Notes: generated by a model not told the origin, from the sequence alone. A stretch of 64,000 nucleotides of DNA from an uncultured Ellagibacter sp. (GCA_934663775.1 CAKUKU010000001.1:186001-250000), one strand, 5' to 3'; shown: positions 18,126 to 28,304, counted from the first letter of the stretch. Translations and numbers: made by a program.

Positions 18126-18152
18126 ACGGCTCGGGATACACCCCCGAGCCGT
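18126..18152 (-). terminator. Hairpin between the MFS gene and lysC
   Basis: ACGGCTCGGG and its perfect complement (10-bp stem, 7-base loop). On the minus strand it is followed by TTTGGTATAG, a short T-run, so it probably ends the MFS transcript before the lysC promoter. Confidence 0.55.
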
Positions 18153-18219
18153 ACACGAGCGAGCGATTTTCCATGCCGAGTACACCGCGCCGCACATCCC
18201 GCAAGCGGCGCCCCGACTT

Positions 18220-19461
18220 CTACTCTCCCGCCGCCGTGCCCTCGGGCATCTTCAAAAGCAGCACGAAGCCGACGATGAACAGCACCGCCACGGAAAGGAC
18301 GCCGATCGAGCTCGAGCCCGTCACCTGGGTGAACACGCTCACGAGCAGCGTGCCCATGATGGTCGCGTACTTGCCGAAGATATCGAAGAAGCCGTAGTAC
18401 TCGTTGGCGTGCTCCTTGGGGATGAGCTTGCCGAACTCGCTGCGCGAGAGCGCCTGGATGCCGCCTTGGAACAGGCCGACGCAGATCGCGAGCACCCAGA
18501 ACTCGGCAGCGCTGCGCAGGAAGAACGCCGCGAACAGCGTGATCAAAAAGTACGCGAACACGGCGATGAGCAGCATCTTCTTCGTGCCGAAACGCCCCGC
18601 AAGGCGCCCGTAGGCAATCGCCGAGGGGAATGCCACGAACTGCGTGACTAAAAGCGCCAGCACAAGGTTCGTCGAGCTGATGCCCAAGTCGGTGCCGTAG
18701 CTCGTAGACATCGCGATGATCGTGTGCACACCGTCGATGTAGAAGAAAAACGCCAGCATGAACATCATGAGCCTGCGGTCGTGGAAGATCTTCTTGCACG
18801 TGCCGACAAGGCCCACTATCGTGTTTTTGAACAGGTGCTCCTCACGCGGCTTATAGTGCGTCTGGTGCACGTCGCGCCAGATGGGAATGCTGAACGCAAC
18901 CCACCATAGCGCCGTGATTACAAACGAGATGCGGATGCCGTCGAGTTGCCCGATTCCGAAGTTCTCGCCGAACAGCACGAGCACCAGACAGATAATGAAC
19001 GGCACGCACGACCCAATGTATCCCCAGGCGTACCCCTGAGACGACACCTCGTCGTAGCGCTCGTCGCTCGCCGCGGCGTCGACCAGGAAGGCGTCGTAGA
19101 ACACGAGCGACGCGTTCAGCATAACCGACGACACCACGTAGATTACGAGGAACACCATCGCGTCGGAGGGAATGCCCATAACCGCGAGCGTCACCGCGCC
19201 CGTGCCGATGGTGCCGGCGAGGAACTTCTTCTTGTTGCCCTTCAGATCGGCGAGGCTGCCGAGGAACGGCATGAGCAACGCCAGCACAAGCGAGGCCACC
19301 GTCGAGGCGTAGCCCCAGGCCACCACGGCCGACGAATTCGGATCGGCAATCGCCGAGAAGTAGATGGGGATAAGCGTGGATGCGAGAAGCACGTAGGCGG
19401 AATTGCCCACGTCGTAGAGAACCCAACTGCGCTCGGGTTTCGTCATATGAGTGCGTGCCAA
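18220..19461 (-). CDS. Atg22/UMF1-like MFS transporter
   Basis: 413 residues with about 12 hydrophobic segments. WVLYDVGNSAYVLLASTLIPIYF is the hallmark start of the UMF1/Atg22-like MFS family, and FFLYIDGV-like FFFYIDGVHTIIAM marks the second half. Atg22 relatives export amino acids in yeast; the bacterial substrate is unknown. Start taken as TTG 19461 because AAAGGG lies 7-8 bases before it; ATG 19446 has no ribosome site. Divergent from the phospholipase-like gene, monocistronic. Confidence 0.85.
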   Translation of the reverse strand: MARTHMTKPERSWVLYDVGNSAYVLLASTLIPIYFSAIADPNSSAVVAWGYASTVASLVLALLMPFLGSLADLKGNKKKFLAGTIGTGAVTLAVMGIPSDAMVFLVIYVVSSVMLNASLVFYDAFLVDAAASDERYDEVSSQGYAWGYIGSCVPFIICLVLVLFGENFGIGQLDGIRISFVITALWWVAFSIPIWRDVHQTHYKPREEHLFKNTIVGLVGTCKKIFHDRRLMMFMLAFFFYIDGVHTIIAMSTSYGTDLGISSTNLVLALLVTQFVAFPSAIAYGRLAGRFGTKKMLLIAVFAYFLITLFAAFFLRSAAEFWVLAICVGLFQGGIQALSRSEFGKLIPKEHANEYYGFFDIFGKYATIMGTLLVSVFTQVTGSSSIGVLSVAVLFIVGFVLLLKMPEGTAAGE

Positions 19462-19552
19462 CGCAACGCCCTTTCACTCAATGCTTCTGGAAAATGCCTG
19501 CTCATGCACGGTAGTCGCCTATGTAAAACGTACGCAAAGACATGGCAGGGAC

Positions 19553-19581
19553 ATTAACAAGTCGCCCACCATTGTATATGA
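19553..19581 (+). promoter_or_regulatory. Promoter of the zinc phospholipase C-like gene
   Basis: TTAACA (19553-19558), 17-base spacer, TATGAT (19576-19581): five of six matches in each box. Leader of about 50 bases. Confidence 0.7.
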
Positions 19582-19639
19582 TGCTTTACTTAACAACGGT
19601 AAAATTCCCGTCAGGGAACCAAAGGACGGAGCGCAGACC

Positions 19640-20596
19640 ATGCCGGCAATCATCACGCACGACACCTTCGGGCAAGACGCCTACGCACGCCACTTCTCCA
19701 CGATCGGCGGAACGAAAGACGAGGCGGAGGCGTTCCTTTTGGGCAACCAAGGCCCCGATCCGCTGTTCTACTCCATCGCCAATCCCCTGCTCGCACCCGT
19801 GCACAAGCTGGGGAACATCATGCACAAGGAGAAGCCGAACGAGATTCTCATTGCCTTCAAGCAGGCGATCGACGCGCTCGATGAGACTGATTGCTCCGTC
19901 GGGCGCGCCTACGCGCTCGGGTTCTTAGGGCACTACGTGCTCGATTCGACTATGCACCCGCTCGTGTACTTCCACGAGTTCCAGCTGTGCGATGCGGGCG
20001 AGCTGGGTCTTTCGCGCGCGGACGGCAGCGAGGTGCACGCGGTTATCGAGAGCGAGTACGACGAGATGGTGCTCACGGTGAAGCGCGGCGAAACGGTGGC
20101 AACGTTCAACCCGGCCGTGAACATCCTCAAGGGCTCCGATCGCATGCTGCGCATCGTTTCGCTTTTGTATGCGAACATGGCGTTCTCCGTGTTCGGCAAG
20201 ATCATCCCACGCAACGCGTTCGGCGACGCGGTGCGCTGCTTCCGCCTGGTGCAGCGCCTCTTCCATTCGGGCTCTGGCGTGAAGCGCGAGGCGATCGCGC
20301 GCATCGAGGAGACGGTGCGCCCGTACTCGTTCTACCGCGCGATGAGCCACCGCGCGATCCTGGCGGAGACGTGCGCTTACGACAACCGCGAGCACGCCGC
20401 CTGGGAGAACCCCTTCACGCACGAGAAGTCGACCGACAGCTTCTGGGACCGCTACGAGAAGGCGCAGCGGCGCTTCGACGAGGTGAGCGCGCTGTTCGAC
20501 GCGCCCGATTTCGACATAGCCGCTGCGCGCGCCATCACGCACGACCTCAACTTCTCCGGCGAGCCCGTCGAAGCGAAGCTGCTCTCGGTAGAGTAG
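19640..20596 (+). CDS. Zinc-dependent phospholipase C family protein
   Basis: 318 residues from ATG 19640 (GGAG upstream). ITHDTFGQD near the N-terminus and LGFLGHYVLDSTMHPLVYFH carry the HxxxDxxxH zinc-ligand pattern of the PF00882 family; FLLGNQGPDPLFY is also typical. No signal peptide is visible, unlike secreted clostridial phospholipases, so it is probably cytoplasmic and its substrate is unknown. The longer upstream frame lacks a ribosome site. A strong terminator follows. Confidence 0.82.
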   Translation: MPAIITHDTFGQDAYARHFSTIGGTKDEAEAFLLGNQGPDPLFYSIANPLLAPVHKLGNIMHKEKPNEILIAFKQAIDALDETDCSVGRAYALGFLGHYVLDSTMHPLVYFHEFQLCDAGELGLSRADGSEVHAVIESEYDEMVLTVKRGETVATFNPAVNILKGSDRMLRIVSLLYANMAFSVFGKIIPRNAFGDAVRCFRLVQRLFHSGSGVKREAIARIEETVRPYSFYRAMSHRAILAETCAYDNREHAAWENPFTHEKSTDSFWDRYEKAQRRFDEVSALFDAPDFDIAAARAITHDLNFSGEPVEAKLLSVE

Positions 20597-20602
20597 ATAG
20601 CG

Positions 20603-20628
20603 AAAAGCCCGCGTGATGCGGGCTTTTT
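20603..20628. terminator. Bidirectional terminator
   Basis: AAAAGCCCGC, loop GTGAT, GCGGGCTTTTT. T-runs on both strands; serves the phospholipase-like gene (+) and the DUF47 gene (-), which converge here. Confidence 0.9.
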
Positions 20629-20652
20629 CATGTCGTGAATAAATGTAGGATT

Positions 20653-21282
20653 CTACACATTTTTCAATAGGATAGTGCTCATGCAGTCGGCGGCGTGCTC
20701 GGTGGCATCCGCGCAGTTCTCCATGTGCTCGAAGATGCGCGACCACACCATGACGCGCATGGCGTTTTCGCGCTCGGAGGTGTGCAAATCGCGGATGACG
20801 TGCATCAACAGCTGGTCGGCCTCTTCCTCGTAGGTGTTCACCTCGATGACGAGCGACTTGAACTTCTTGGACTTCTTGAAGTTGCGAAAGTCCTCCATGG
20901 CCTTGTTGAGCGCCTTGCATTCCTTCTTCAGAAGCTGCGCGAACTCGAGCGCGTCTTTATGCATGAAGTGAACGTCGTACATGTAGAAGCGCTGGATAAC
21001 CTCTTCGAGCTCGTCGATGATCGTGTCGAGCGCCTGGGCGAGGCCGATGATGTCCTCGCGGTCGATCGGCGTGATGAAATCGGTCGCCACATTGCGAAAG
21101 ATGTCGTGGTTGATGTCGTCGCCTTTGTGCTCGATGGCGTGCGCCTTCTCCATCGTTTCCTTGAGGGCCTCGGCGGTGGTGAAGCTCTCGATGGCCTCGA
21201 TCAGCAGATCGGCCTCGTCGATTGCGAGCTTCGAAAGATCCTCGAACGCACTGAAGTAGTCGTACTTGTGCTTTTTGCCCAT
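20653..21282 (-). CDS. DUF47 family PhoU-like protein
   Basis: 209 residues from ATG 21282 (AAGGGG 7 bases upstream). All-helical with repeated acidic/histidine helices, AHAIEHKGDDINHDIF and YEEEADQLLMHVIRDLH, the metal-binding pattern of DUF47/TIGR00153 proteins. Relatives sit beside Pit phosphate transporters and modulate phosphate uptake. No pit gene is adjacent here; the neighbours are a phospholipase-like gene and a glyoxalase II-like gene. Family firm, role inferred. Confidence 0.88.
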   Translation of the reverse strand: MGKKHKYDYFSAFEDLSKLAIDEADLLIEAIESFTTAEALKETMEKAHAIEHKGDDINHDIFRNVATDFITPIDREDIIGLAQALDTIIDELEEVIQRFYMYDVHFMHKDALEFAQLLKKECKALNKAMEDFRNFKKSKKFKSLVIEVNTYEEEADQLLMHVIRDLHTSERENAMRVMVWSRIFEHMENCADATEHAADCMSTILLKNV

Positions 21283-21460
21283 ACATCGACCCCTTATCGA
21301 AAAGCGAGCTAACGAGACGGACGCGAGCCTTGGAGGGCACCCGCGCAATCATTCAAACGCACGGAAAAGCTTAACGTATTTTTCGCGCGGCGCGCGCCGA
21401 AAGCCCGCTGATTACCGCCGACGAGCATAAGATGGCCCCGAAGCGGCAAGCGGGCCGCCC

Positions 21461-22123
21461 TTATGCCCAGCGGGTGAAGGTTCGCGTGCGCTCGGCCCCG
21501 ATGGTGGTTTGCTCGCCATGCCCGGGAAGGACGATCGTCTCGTCGGGCAGAAACGCGAGCTTGCGCATCGACGCGCGCATGTCGTCTGCGCTGCCGCCTG
21601 CAAAGTCGGTCCGTCCGACGGTGCCCGCGAATAGCGTGTCTCCCGAAATGAGGACAGGCGCGCCCTCCTCGTGATTGCCGAATTGCGGCACGAGATACCA
21701 ACACATGCCGCCTTTCGTGTGACCAGGCGTCACCATGACCTTCCACGCCATGTTGCCGATTTCCACGATGTCGCCATCCTCGGCGCAAAAGTCGACGGGG
21801 CACACCTCGAAGCTGCGATTCTCGGCGGGAATGGGCTCCTCGCCGCAAATCACCGGCGCGTCGATGGCGGACGCGATCACCGTAGCGCCCGTCAGGCGGC
21901 GCAGCTCGGCCGCGGCGCCCACATGGTCGAAATGGCGATGCGTGAGCACGATGGCGTCAACCTCGCGCCCACCGAGGGCGGCCATGATCTCGTTCGCGTC
22001 GCACGACGGGTCGACCACCATCGTGCCTTCGCCGTCGGAGATGAAGTACACGTTGTTATCGAGCATTCCCTGAACGAGAAAACAGACGTCCACGCAGGCG
22101 TTTTTCACTTCATGAAGAGACAT
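21461..22123 (-). CDS. MBL-fold hydrolase, glyoxalase II-like
   Basis: 220 residues. THRHFDHVGAA is the HxHxDH motif; TPGHTKGGMCW, SGDTLFAGTVGRTD and LPGHGEQTTIG complete the glyoxalase II-like metal site. Likely a thioester or persulfide hydrolase. Start 22123 (MSLHEVKN) is where similarity begins, with AAAGG upstream. It follows rel by 81 bases and may be co-transcribed with it. Confidence 0.85.
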   Translation of the reverse strand: MSLHEVKNACVDVCFLVQGMLDNNVYFISDGEGTMVVDPSCDANEIMAALGGREVDAIVLTHRHFDHVGAAAELRRLTGATVIASAIDAPVICGEEPIPAENRSFEVCPVDFCAEDGDIVEIGNMAWKVMVTPGHTKGGMCWYLVPQFGNHEEGAPVLISGDTLFAGTVGRTDFAGGSADDMRASMRKLAFLPDETIVLPGHGEQTTIGAERTRTFTRWA

Positions 22124-22204
22124 TTTCAGGAACCTTTCGATTCTACCAGCACGTTTACTTGGGACTCGACGGGTATGCATCACACTCGCGAGGGGCAACC
22201 TCCG

Positions 22205-24616
22205 CTACTTCTTTTTACCGCCCTGACCAGGCAACATTCGATGCACGTCGAACACGCCTTCAAGGCCGAGCAGCTTACGCTGCACCGCGTCGATGAGCGC
22301 GATGTCCGACACCTGGAACAAAAAGCGCATCTCGACCATGCCGTCGCGATGCGAGATGGTGTTGCAGGAAAGCACGTTCGCGCCCATGTCGGAAAGCACC
22401 ACCGTCACGTCGCGCAGAAGATTCATGCGATCGAGCGCCTCGATGTAGATTTCCACCTTATAGGATGTGTTCGACGGCGCGGAGTTTTCCCACTCGACGT
22501 CGATGATGCGCTCGGGGTGCTTCATGAGTTCCTCGGCGTTCGGGCAGTCTGCGCGGTGCACCGACACGCCGCGGCCGCGCGTCACGAAGCCCAAAATCTT
22601 GTCGCCCGGCACTGGGTTGCAGCAGCGCGACAGGCGCACGAGCACGTCGTCGACGCCCTTCACGACGATGCCGTTCGAGCTGTGCGCCTCACGGCGCTTC
22701 GGCGAGATGAGGCTCGTGATCATAGGCGGCATGACGCCGGGGGACGTCTCAGACTGGCCGAGCGCGCTCTCGCTCACGTCCTCGTTGCCGCCGTCGACGA
22801 GAAGCTTTAGCAGACGGTTGCCCACATGCTGCGGGCTTTCTTTGCCCGTGCCGATGTTGACGAGCATGTCATCAGGGCTTTTGTAGCCCATGTGCTCGGA
22901 AATCGTCTTGATGGCGCGCATCGAGTTGGCACTCGAGATGCCGATGCCGTGCTTCTTCATCTCGCGCGTCAGACGGTCACGGCCCTCCTGCAGGTCGTCC
23001 GAGCGGCTCGCCTTGCTGAAGAACCCGCGAATCTTGTTGCGCGCCGAGGGCGTCTTCACGATGTTCAGCCAGTCGCGCGAAGGCGTGGCGCTCTTCTGCG
23101 TGAGAATCTCCACGCGGTCACCCAGCTGCAGCTCGTAGGTCAGCGGCACGATGGCGCCGTTCACCTTCGCGCCCACGCAATGGTTGCCCACCTCGGTGTG
23201 GATGGCGTAAGCGAAATCGACCGGCGTGGAGCCCACCCGCAAGCTCATGACCTCGCCTTTCGGCGTGAACACGAACACCTCGGTCGGCGCTAGGTCAACC
23301 TTCAAGTCCTTCAGGAACTCGCGCGAATCCTGCGTCTCGTCCTGCCAGTCGACCATCTGACGCAGCCATGCCAGCTGCTGGTCGAGGGCGGCGTCGGCCT
23401 TCGCGCCCTTTTCCTTGTAACGCCAGTGCGCCGCCACGCCGTATTCGCTTTGGCGGTGCATCTCCTCGGTGCGAATCTGCACCTCAAGCGGCCTGCCAGC
23501 TGGGCCGATGACCGTGGTGTGCAGGCTTTGGTACATGTTGAACTTCGGCATGGCGATGTAATCTTTGAATCGCCCGGGCATCGGGTGCCACAGCGTGTGC
23601 ACCGCGCCCAGCGCCGAGTAGCAATCCTTCACCGACTTCACGATGATGCGCACGGCGATGAGGTCGTAGATTTCGGAGAAGCCTTTGCCCTTGTTCGCCA
23701 TCTTCTGGTAGATGGAGTACAAATGCTTCGGGCGGCCCATAATCTGGCAGACGATGCTGACCTTCTGCATCTCATCGTGCAGCGTGTCGATCACTTCGCC
23801 CAGGTACTGCTCGCGCTCGGCGCGCGACTCGGTGACCATGCGGCTGACCTGCTTGTACTTGTTGGGCTCGAGGTAGTAGAAGGAAAGGTCCTCAAGCTCC
23901 CACTTCACGGAGTTGATGCCCAAACGGTGCGCGATGGGGGCGTAGATCTCGAGCGTCTCGCGCGCTTTGAAGATGCGGCGATCTTCCTTCAGGGCGGCGA
24001 GCGTGCGCATGTTGTGCAGGCGGTCGGCCAGCTTGATCACGATGACGCGGATGTCTTTGCTCATGGCGACGAACATCTTGCGGATAGTGGCCGCCTGCTT
24101 GTCCGACAGGCTTTCCACCTCGATACGCGTGATCTTGGTGACACCATCGACGAGTGCCGCCACGTTCTCGTTGAACTCGCGCGCGACGTCCTCGTAGGTG
24201 ACGGAGGTGTCTTCGATAGTGTCGTGCAGAAGCGCCGCGCATAGCGTTTCGGCGTCCATGCGCAGGTCAGCCAGGATAATGGCCACTTCGACGGGATGGA
24301 TGATGTAGGGCTCGCCCGATTTGCGCGTCACGCCCTTGTGCGCTTCGTCGGCGAACTTGAAGGCGCGTTCGAGCATGTCCTTCTCGTCGTCGGTGAGGTA
24401 GCCGTCGGTTAAGCGCTGAAGCTCGAAGAAGCGTTCTTCAGGCGTTTCAGTGGTGTGGAATTCGCCCACTTCCGTCGGACGCGGCATGACCGAAAAGCTC
24501 TTCTCAGGCGTATGCGCGCGCCCGAGCATAACATCATCAACCGTCTGTTTTTCGGAAGACGACTTGAGCGACTCGCCGAGCATTATCTCGTCATCGTTAT
24601 GGCGATCGGTGCCCAT
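22205..24616 (-). CDS. rel: Bifunctional (p)ppGpp synthetase/hydrolase
   Basis: 803 residues. HD hydrolase with His107 and HD 131-132 (ALLHDTIEDT), synthetase with RPKHLYSIYQKM and YDLIAVRIIV, then TGS (VFTPKGEVMSLRVGSTPVDFAY), a zinc-finger-like RLSRCCNPVPGD and a C-terminal ACT domain. Makes and degrades the alarmone (p)ppGpp on ribosomes. The first 60 or so residues, rich in polar amino acids, are an extra leader not usual for Rel. GGGGGA precedes ATG 24616. Both catalytic halves look intact. Confidence 0.96.
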   Translation of the reverse strand: MGTDRHNDDEIMLGESLKSSSEKQTVDDVMLGRAHTPEKSFSVMPRPTEVGEFHTTETPEERFFELQRLTDGYLTDDEKDMLERAFKFADEAHKGVTRKSGEPYIIHPVEVAIILADLRMDAETLCAALLHDTIEDTSVTYEDVAREFNENVAALVDGVTKITRIEVESLSDKQAATIRKMFVAMSKDIRVIVIKLADRLHNMRTLAALKEDRRIFKARETLEIYAPIAHRLGINSVKWELEDLSFYYLEPNKYKQVSRMVTESRAEREQYLGEVIDTLHDEMQKVSIVCQIMGRPKHLYSIYQKMANKGKGFSEIYDLIAVRIIVKSVKDCYSALGAVHTLWHPMPGRFKDYIAMPKFNMYQSLHTTVIGPAGRPLEVQIRTEEMHRQSEYGVAAHWRYKEKGAKADAALDQQLAWLRQMVDWQDETQDSREFLKDLKVDLAPTEVFVFTPKGEVMSLRVGSTPVDFAYAIHTEVGNHCVGAKVNGAIVPLTYELQLGDRVEILTQKSATPSRDWLNIVKTPSARNKIRGFFSKASRSDDLQEGRDRLTREMKKHGIGISSANSMRAIKTISEHMGYKSPDDMLVNIGTGKESPQHVGNRLLKLLVDGGNEDVSESALGQSETSPGVMPPMITSLISPKRREAHSSNGIVVKGVDDVLVRLSRCCNPVPGDKILGFVTRGRGVSVHRADCPNAEELMKHPERIIDVEWENSAPSNTSYKVEIYIEALDRMNLLRDVTVVLSDMGANVLSCNTISHRDGMVEMRFLFQVSDIALIDAVQRKLLGLEGVFDVHRMLPGQGGKKK

Positions 24617-24722
24617 GTCGGTCCCCCTTTCCCTTAAAGTTAGAATCGTAGTACCTTTATTCTACTCGATTCACCCAAGGGAAAAGAGGTCTTGGAAACA
24701 ACTGGTCGCACGCCACGCACCC

Positions 24723-27700
24723 CTACCGCAGATGCAGCGGCTTCATTTGCGGGGTGATGGGGCCGGAAACGCGCTGCTCGAGGCGCATTCGATCGCAATC
24801 GATCACCCATTCGAAAAATGCGTGGAAAATGTCGCGCTCGCCTAAGCCCTCGCGATAGCGCACGCTGTCGGTGAGTTCCACACGGGCTGCGCCTTCCTTC
24901 ACGCGAACCATGCGCGCGCCTTCGCCCGACGCGTAAGCCACGTGCGTCTCGATAAGCCCCAACTCGCGGAAGACCGCGACGCCGCATGCCGCCGCCGAGG
25001 GCGTGATCTCACAACCTGCGCCGCTCACGATGCGCGCGAGTTCGGCGTCCGTCATCTCGAAGAACTCGCCCGGCGTCCTACGCTGCCAGGCGCGCAGCGC
25101 GCGGTATACCTCGGCGAGCACGTCGTGGTTCGGCGTCATTTCCTGCAGAATGCGATCGTTGTGCTTCACGTCCGAACGTCCGAACAGAAGATGGATGCGC
25201 GCGTCCTTGCCGTCGCGCCCCGCGCGGCCGCTCATCTGGTTGAACTCGATCTCGTTGTACGGTAGCTGGAAAAGCACGACGTTGCGGATGTCGGGGATGT
25301 CCACACCCTCGCCGAACGCCGACGTGGCCACGAGAACCGCGATGGCGCCCGTGCGGAAGAGATCCTCGACGCGTGTGCGCTCGGCGCGCGAGAGGCCTGC
25401 GTTGTAGAAGCCGATGAGAGGTGCCATCTGGGGCACGCGTTTGCGCAGGTTGCGCGCGAGCGCCACCGACTGCTCGCGCGAGGAAACGTAGATGACGCTC
25501 TTCTCACCCTGCGCGACGAGCGTCGCCAGATAGTCGCCGCGGTTGCGCAGGTTGCGTTGATCGATCACATGAAGGTTCGTGCGCATGGTGTCGTCCACCA
25601 CGTGCCCCGCCACGGGAAGCACGCGGTCGATGTCGTTGGTGATCGCCTCGTCCGACGTCGCCGTGAGCGCGAGCACAACCGGGTTACCCAGCTTCTCGAT
25701 CACACCCCCGAGCTGCGCGTATGCCGGGCGGTGCCCTGCACGCGAAAGCCCGATGTGGTGCGCCTCGTCCACCACGACGAAGCCGATGCGGCCCGCTTCC
25801 GCGAACTCGGGGGCGTGGCACACGAGAAACTCCGGCGTGGTGAGCACGATGTCGACCGAGCCGTCGGCAAGACCCGCAAACGTTTGGCGGCGCTCGTCAG
25901 GCGTGCTTTCGCCCGTGAGTGTGCAGGCGTTGATGCCGAAAGGCGCGAGCGCCTCGTTGATGTGGAAGGCCTGATCGGCGATGAGCGCGCGCAGCGGGTA
26001 CACGAACAGACTCGCCGTATGGTGCGCGAGCGCCTCGCATGCCGCATGGACTTGGAAGGTGAGCGACTTGCCGCGCCCCGTCGCCATGACGGCGAGCACG
26101 GAGTTCCCCGCGCGCAGGCTCGAGAGCACCACGCGCTGCGACTTGTGCAGCTCGCGATCGCTGATGATCGCCCGCACGACGTCAGCTTCGAGCTCGTCGG
26201 GGTCGTTCTTCGCCTTTTCCTCCCAAAGCGCGCGGTTCTTCTCGCGCTGCGCCTCGTACGCCTCGATATCCTCGGGGCTCTCGCAGCAGTCCTCGCAAAG
26301 CTCCGCGTCGCTCGTGGCGTACAGGTCGGCCGCGAACGACAGGTTCTCCGGCTCTAGGCACGCCTCGAGCGCGGGGCAGGTGCGCGCGGGCGTGATGGAT
26401 TGCAACATGGCCTTCACCGATTTTCGGCCGCGCCAGGTGTCGATTTCCACCTGGAATGCCGCGTTCACCACGCTGTCGGTGGCCATGAGCATGTCGATGT
26501 CGGTGCAATGGAACATGATGCCCGAAAGCGACGAGCGGCCATTGGTAAGCGTGCAGGAGAAGTGGTTCTTCTCGGCGCCGACGGCGCGGCAATGGGTGAG
26601 CAGCACGTCGCGCGCGAGGAAGCACGGCGTCGGGTTCTCCTGTCCGAAAGGAGCGACCTGCTTGAGCGCGCCCACCGTGTCGAGCGTGAGCTCGTCGAGG
26701 TCGACGCAGGCGTCGATCTCGATCAGCGGGTGGAAGTCGTCCTCGGGCAGCTTGTCGAGGTAGGCGCACAGCGCCTCGGCGAACGCGGGGATGTCCTTCG
26801 TCTTTAGGGTGACGCCCACGGCTGCCTCATGCCCGCCGAAGCGAACGAGCAGGTCGGACGCCGATTCAACCGCGGCGAACAAGTTCACGCGACCAACGCT
26901 TCTCCCCGACCCGCGCGCCTCGTCGCCGTCGATGGTCATAAGGATGCACGGCACGCCGTAGATGCCGACGAGCCGGCTCGCGACGATGCCCTTCACGCCC
27001 TCGTGCCAGCCCTCGCCCGCAACGACGAGCGCGCGCTGGCCGTGGTAGATTTCCGCGGCCTGGACCTTCGCGATTTCGGAGAGCTCCGCCTCGATGGCGC
27101 GGCGCTGGTCGTTTAGGCCCTCGAGCTCGCTCGCCAAGCGATACGCCTCGTCGAAGTCGTCGGACATAAGCAGATTGAGCGCTAAGTCGGCGTTGCCCAT
27201 GCGCCCCGCCGCGTTGAGACGCGGAATGAGCGAGAAACTTAAATTTGTGCTGGTGAGCGGCTTGTCGGACGCGCCCGAGGTTTCGAGCAGCGCGGCGATG
27301 CACGGGCGCGGCGCCTTGTTCATCATCTTGATGCCCTCGATGACGAGCGGACGGTTCTCGCCGAGCATCGGCATGAGATCGGCCACCGTGCCGAGCGTCG
27401 CGAAATCGACGAAATCGCGCCAGAGATATGGTTTGCCGAAGCGTCCGCCGAGCGCCTGCACGAGCTTCAGCGCGACGCCCGCGCCGGCGAGCACGCAGCT
27501 CGGGCAGTCGGGGTCGATCTTGGGGTCCGCCACGGGAACGCCCTCGGGGACAAGCTCCGTCGGCTCGTGGTGGTCGGTGATCGCAACGTCGATCCCCGCC
27601 GCCTGCACGAGCTTGGCCTCGGCCTTGCAGGCGATGCCGCAGTCGACCGTCACGAGGAAATCGGGGGCATAGGTTTTCACGCGCTCGAGTGCGGAGGCAG

Positions 27701-28070
27701 TGATGCCGTAGCCTTCCTCGAAGCGCTTCGGGATGAACGGCACCGCGTCAACCCCGAGTTCGCGCAGGCCACGGGTAAGAATCGTCGTGGCGGAGATGCC
27801 GTCGAGGTCGAAGTCGCCGAACACGAGGATGCGGCGGCCCTTGCGGATGGCGTCCTCAAGCGCGCTGACGACGTCCCCTAGGCCGGGAATCGCGTAGGGG
27901 TCGAGCCAATCGTGCTTGAACGACGGGTACAGAAACGCTCGCGCCGCCTTCGGCGTATCGATGCCGCGGCCGACGAGCGTCGCCGCGACGAAACGCGGCA
28001 GGTCAAGCTCGCGCTGCAGAACCGACACCATACGGCCCGACGCGCGCCGGATGTTGAATTGGGCTGACAT
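24723..28070 (-). CDS. recJ: RecJ exonuclease fused to a RecQ-like helicase
   Basis: 1115 residues. RecJ part (1-560): FGDFDLDGISATT (84-96), VTVDCGI, TDHHEP (DHH 166-168) and the DHHA1 motif FGGHEAAVG (411-419). A linker with LCEDCCE (591-597) follows. The second part (about 630-1040) is a superfamily 2 helicase of RecQ type: Walker A TGRGKS (664-669), VVDEAHHIG, TATSDE and SGRAGRDGK. RecJ degrades single strands 5' to 3' and pairs with RecQ in repair and stalled-fork processing; here the two are one polypeptide. GAGGTAG lies upstream of ATG 28070. No stop or frameshift separates the halves. Confidence 0.88.
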   Translation of the reverse strand: MSAQFNIRRASGRMVSVLQRELDLPRFVAATLVGRGIDTPKAARAFLYPSFKHDWLDPYAIPGLGDVVSALEDAIRKGRRILVFGDFDLDGISATTILTRGLRELGVDAVPFIPKRFEEGYGITASALERVKTYAPDFLVTVDCGIACKAEAKLVQAAGIDVAITDHHEPTELVPEGVPVADPKIDPDCPSCVLAGAGVALKLVQALGGRFGKPYLWRDFVDFATLGTVADLMPMLGENRPLVIEGIKMMNKAPRPCIAALLETSGASDKPLTSTNLSFSLIPRLNAAGRMGNADLALNLLMSDDFDEAYRLASELEGLNDQRRAIEAELSEIAKVQAAEIYHGQRALVVAGEGWHEGVKGIVASRLVGIYGVPCILMTIDGDEARGSGRSVGRVNLFAAVESASDLLVRFGGHEAAVGVTLKTKDIPAFAEALCAYLDKLPEDDFHPLIEIDACVDLDELTLDTVGALKQVAPFGQENPTPCFLARDVLLTHCRAVGAEKNHFSCTLTNGRSSLSGIMFHCTDIDMLMATDSVVNAAFQVEIDTWRGRKSVKAMLQSITPARTCPALEACLEPENLSFAADLYATSDAELCEDCCESPEDIEAYEAQREKNRALWEEKAKNDPDELEADVVRAIISDRELHKSQRVVLSSLRAGNSVLAVMATGRGKSLTFQVHAACEALAHHTASLFVYPLRALIADQAFHINEALAPFGINACTLTGESTPDERRQTFAGLADGSVDIVLTTPEFLVCHAPEFAEAGRIGFVVVDEAHHIGLSRAGHRPAYAQLGGVIEKLGNPVVLALTATSDEAITNDIDRVLPVAGHVVDDTMRTNLHVIDQRNLRNRGDYLATLVAQGEKSVIYVSSREQSVALARNLRKRVPQMAPLIGFYNAGLSRAERTRVEDLFRTGAIAVLVATSAFGEGVDIPDIRNVVLFQLPYNEIEFNQMSGRAGRDGKDARIHLLFGRSDVKHNDRILQEMTPNHDVLAEVYRALRAWQRRTPGEFFEMTDAELARIVSGAGCEITPSAAACGVAVFRELGLIETHVAYASGEGARMVRVKEGAARVELTDSVRYREGLGERDIFHAFFEWVIDCDRMRLEQRVSGPITPQMKPLHLR

Positions 28071-28304
28071 GGAAATCTACCTCGAAACATGCTTTGTTTT
28101 CTTTTTTTCGAGGGGTATTTTCCCACAACAACCGCACGGTGTCACAACACGCTGCAATCTTGCAAGGCAGACGGCCGACGCGCCGCCCGTTAAGGCGAAA
28201 GAATGCGCCCAAGCGAAGTAAAGGACGCGTAAAGTTTTTCCGATTGCTCGGGGCGCTACGCTAGGATGGGGTGGAAGCGAGCTTAACAGGAAACGGATAG
28301 CACT

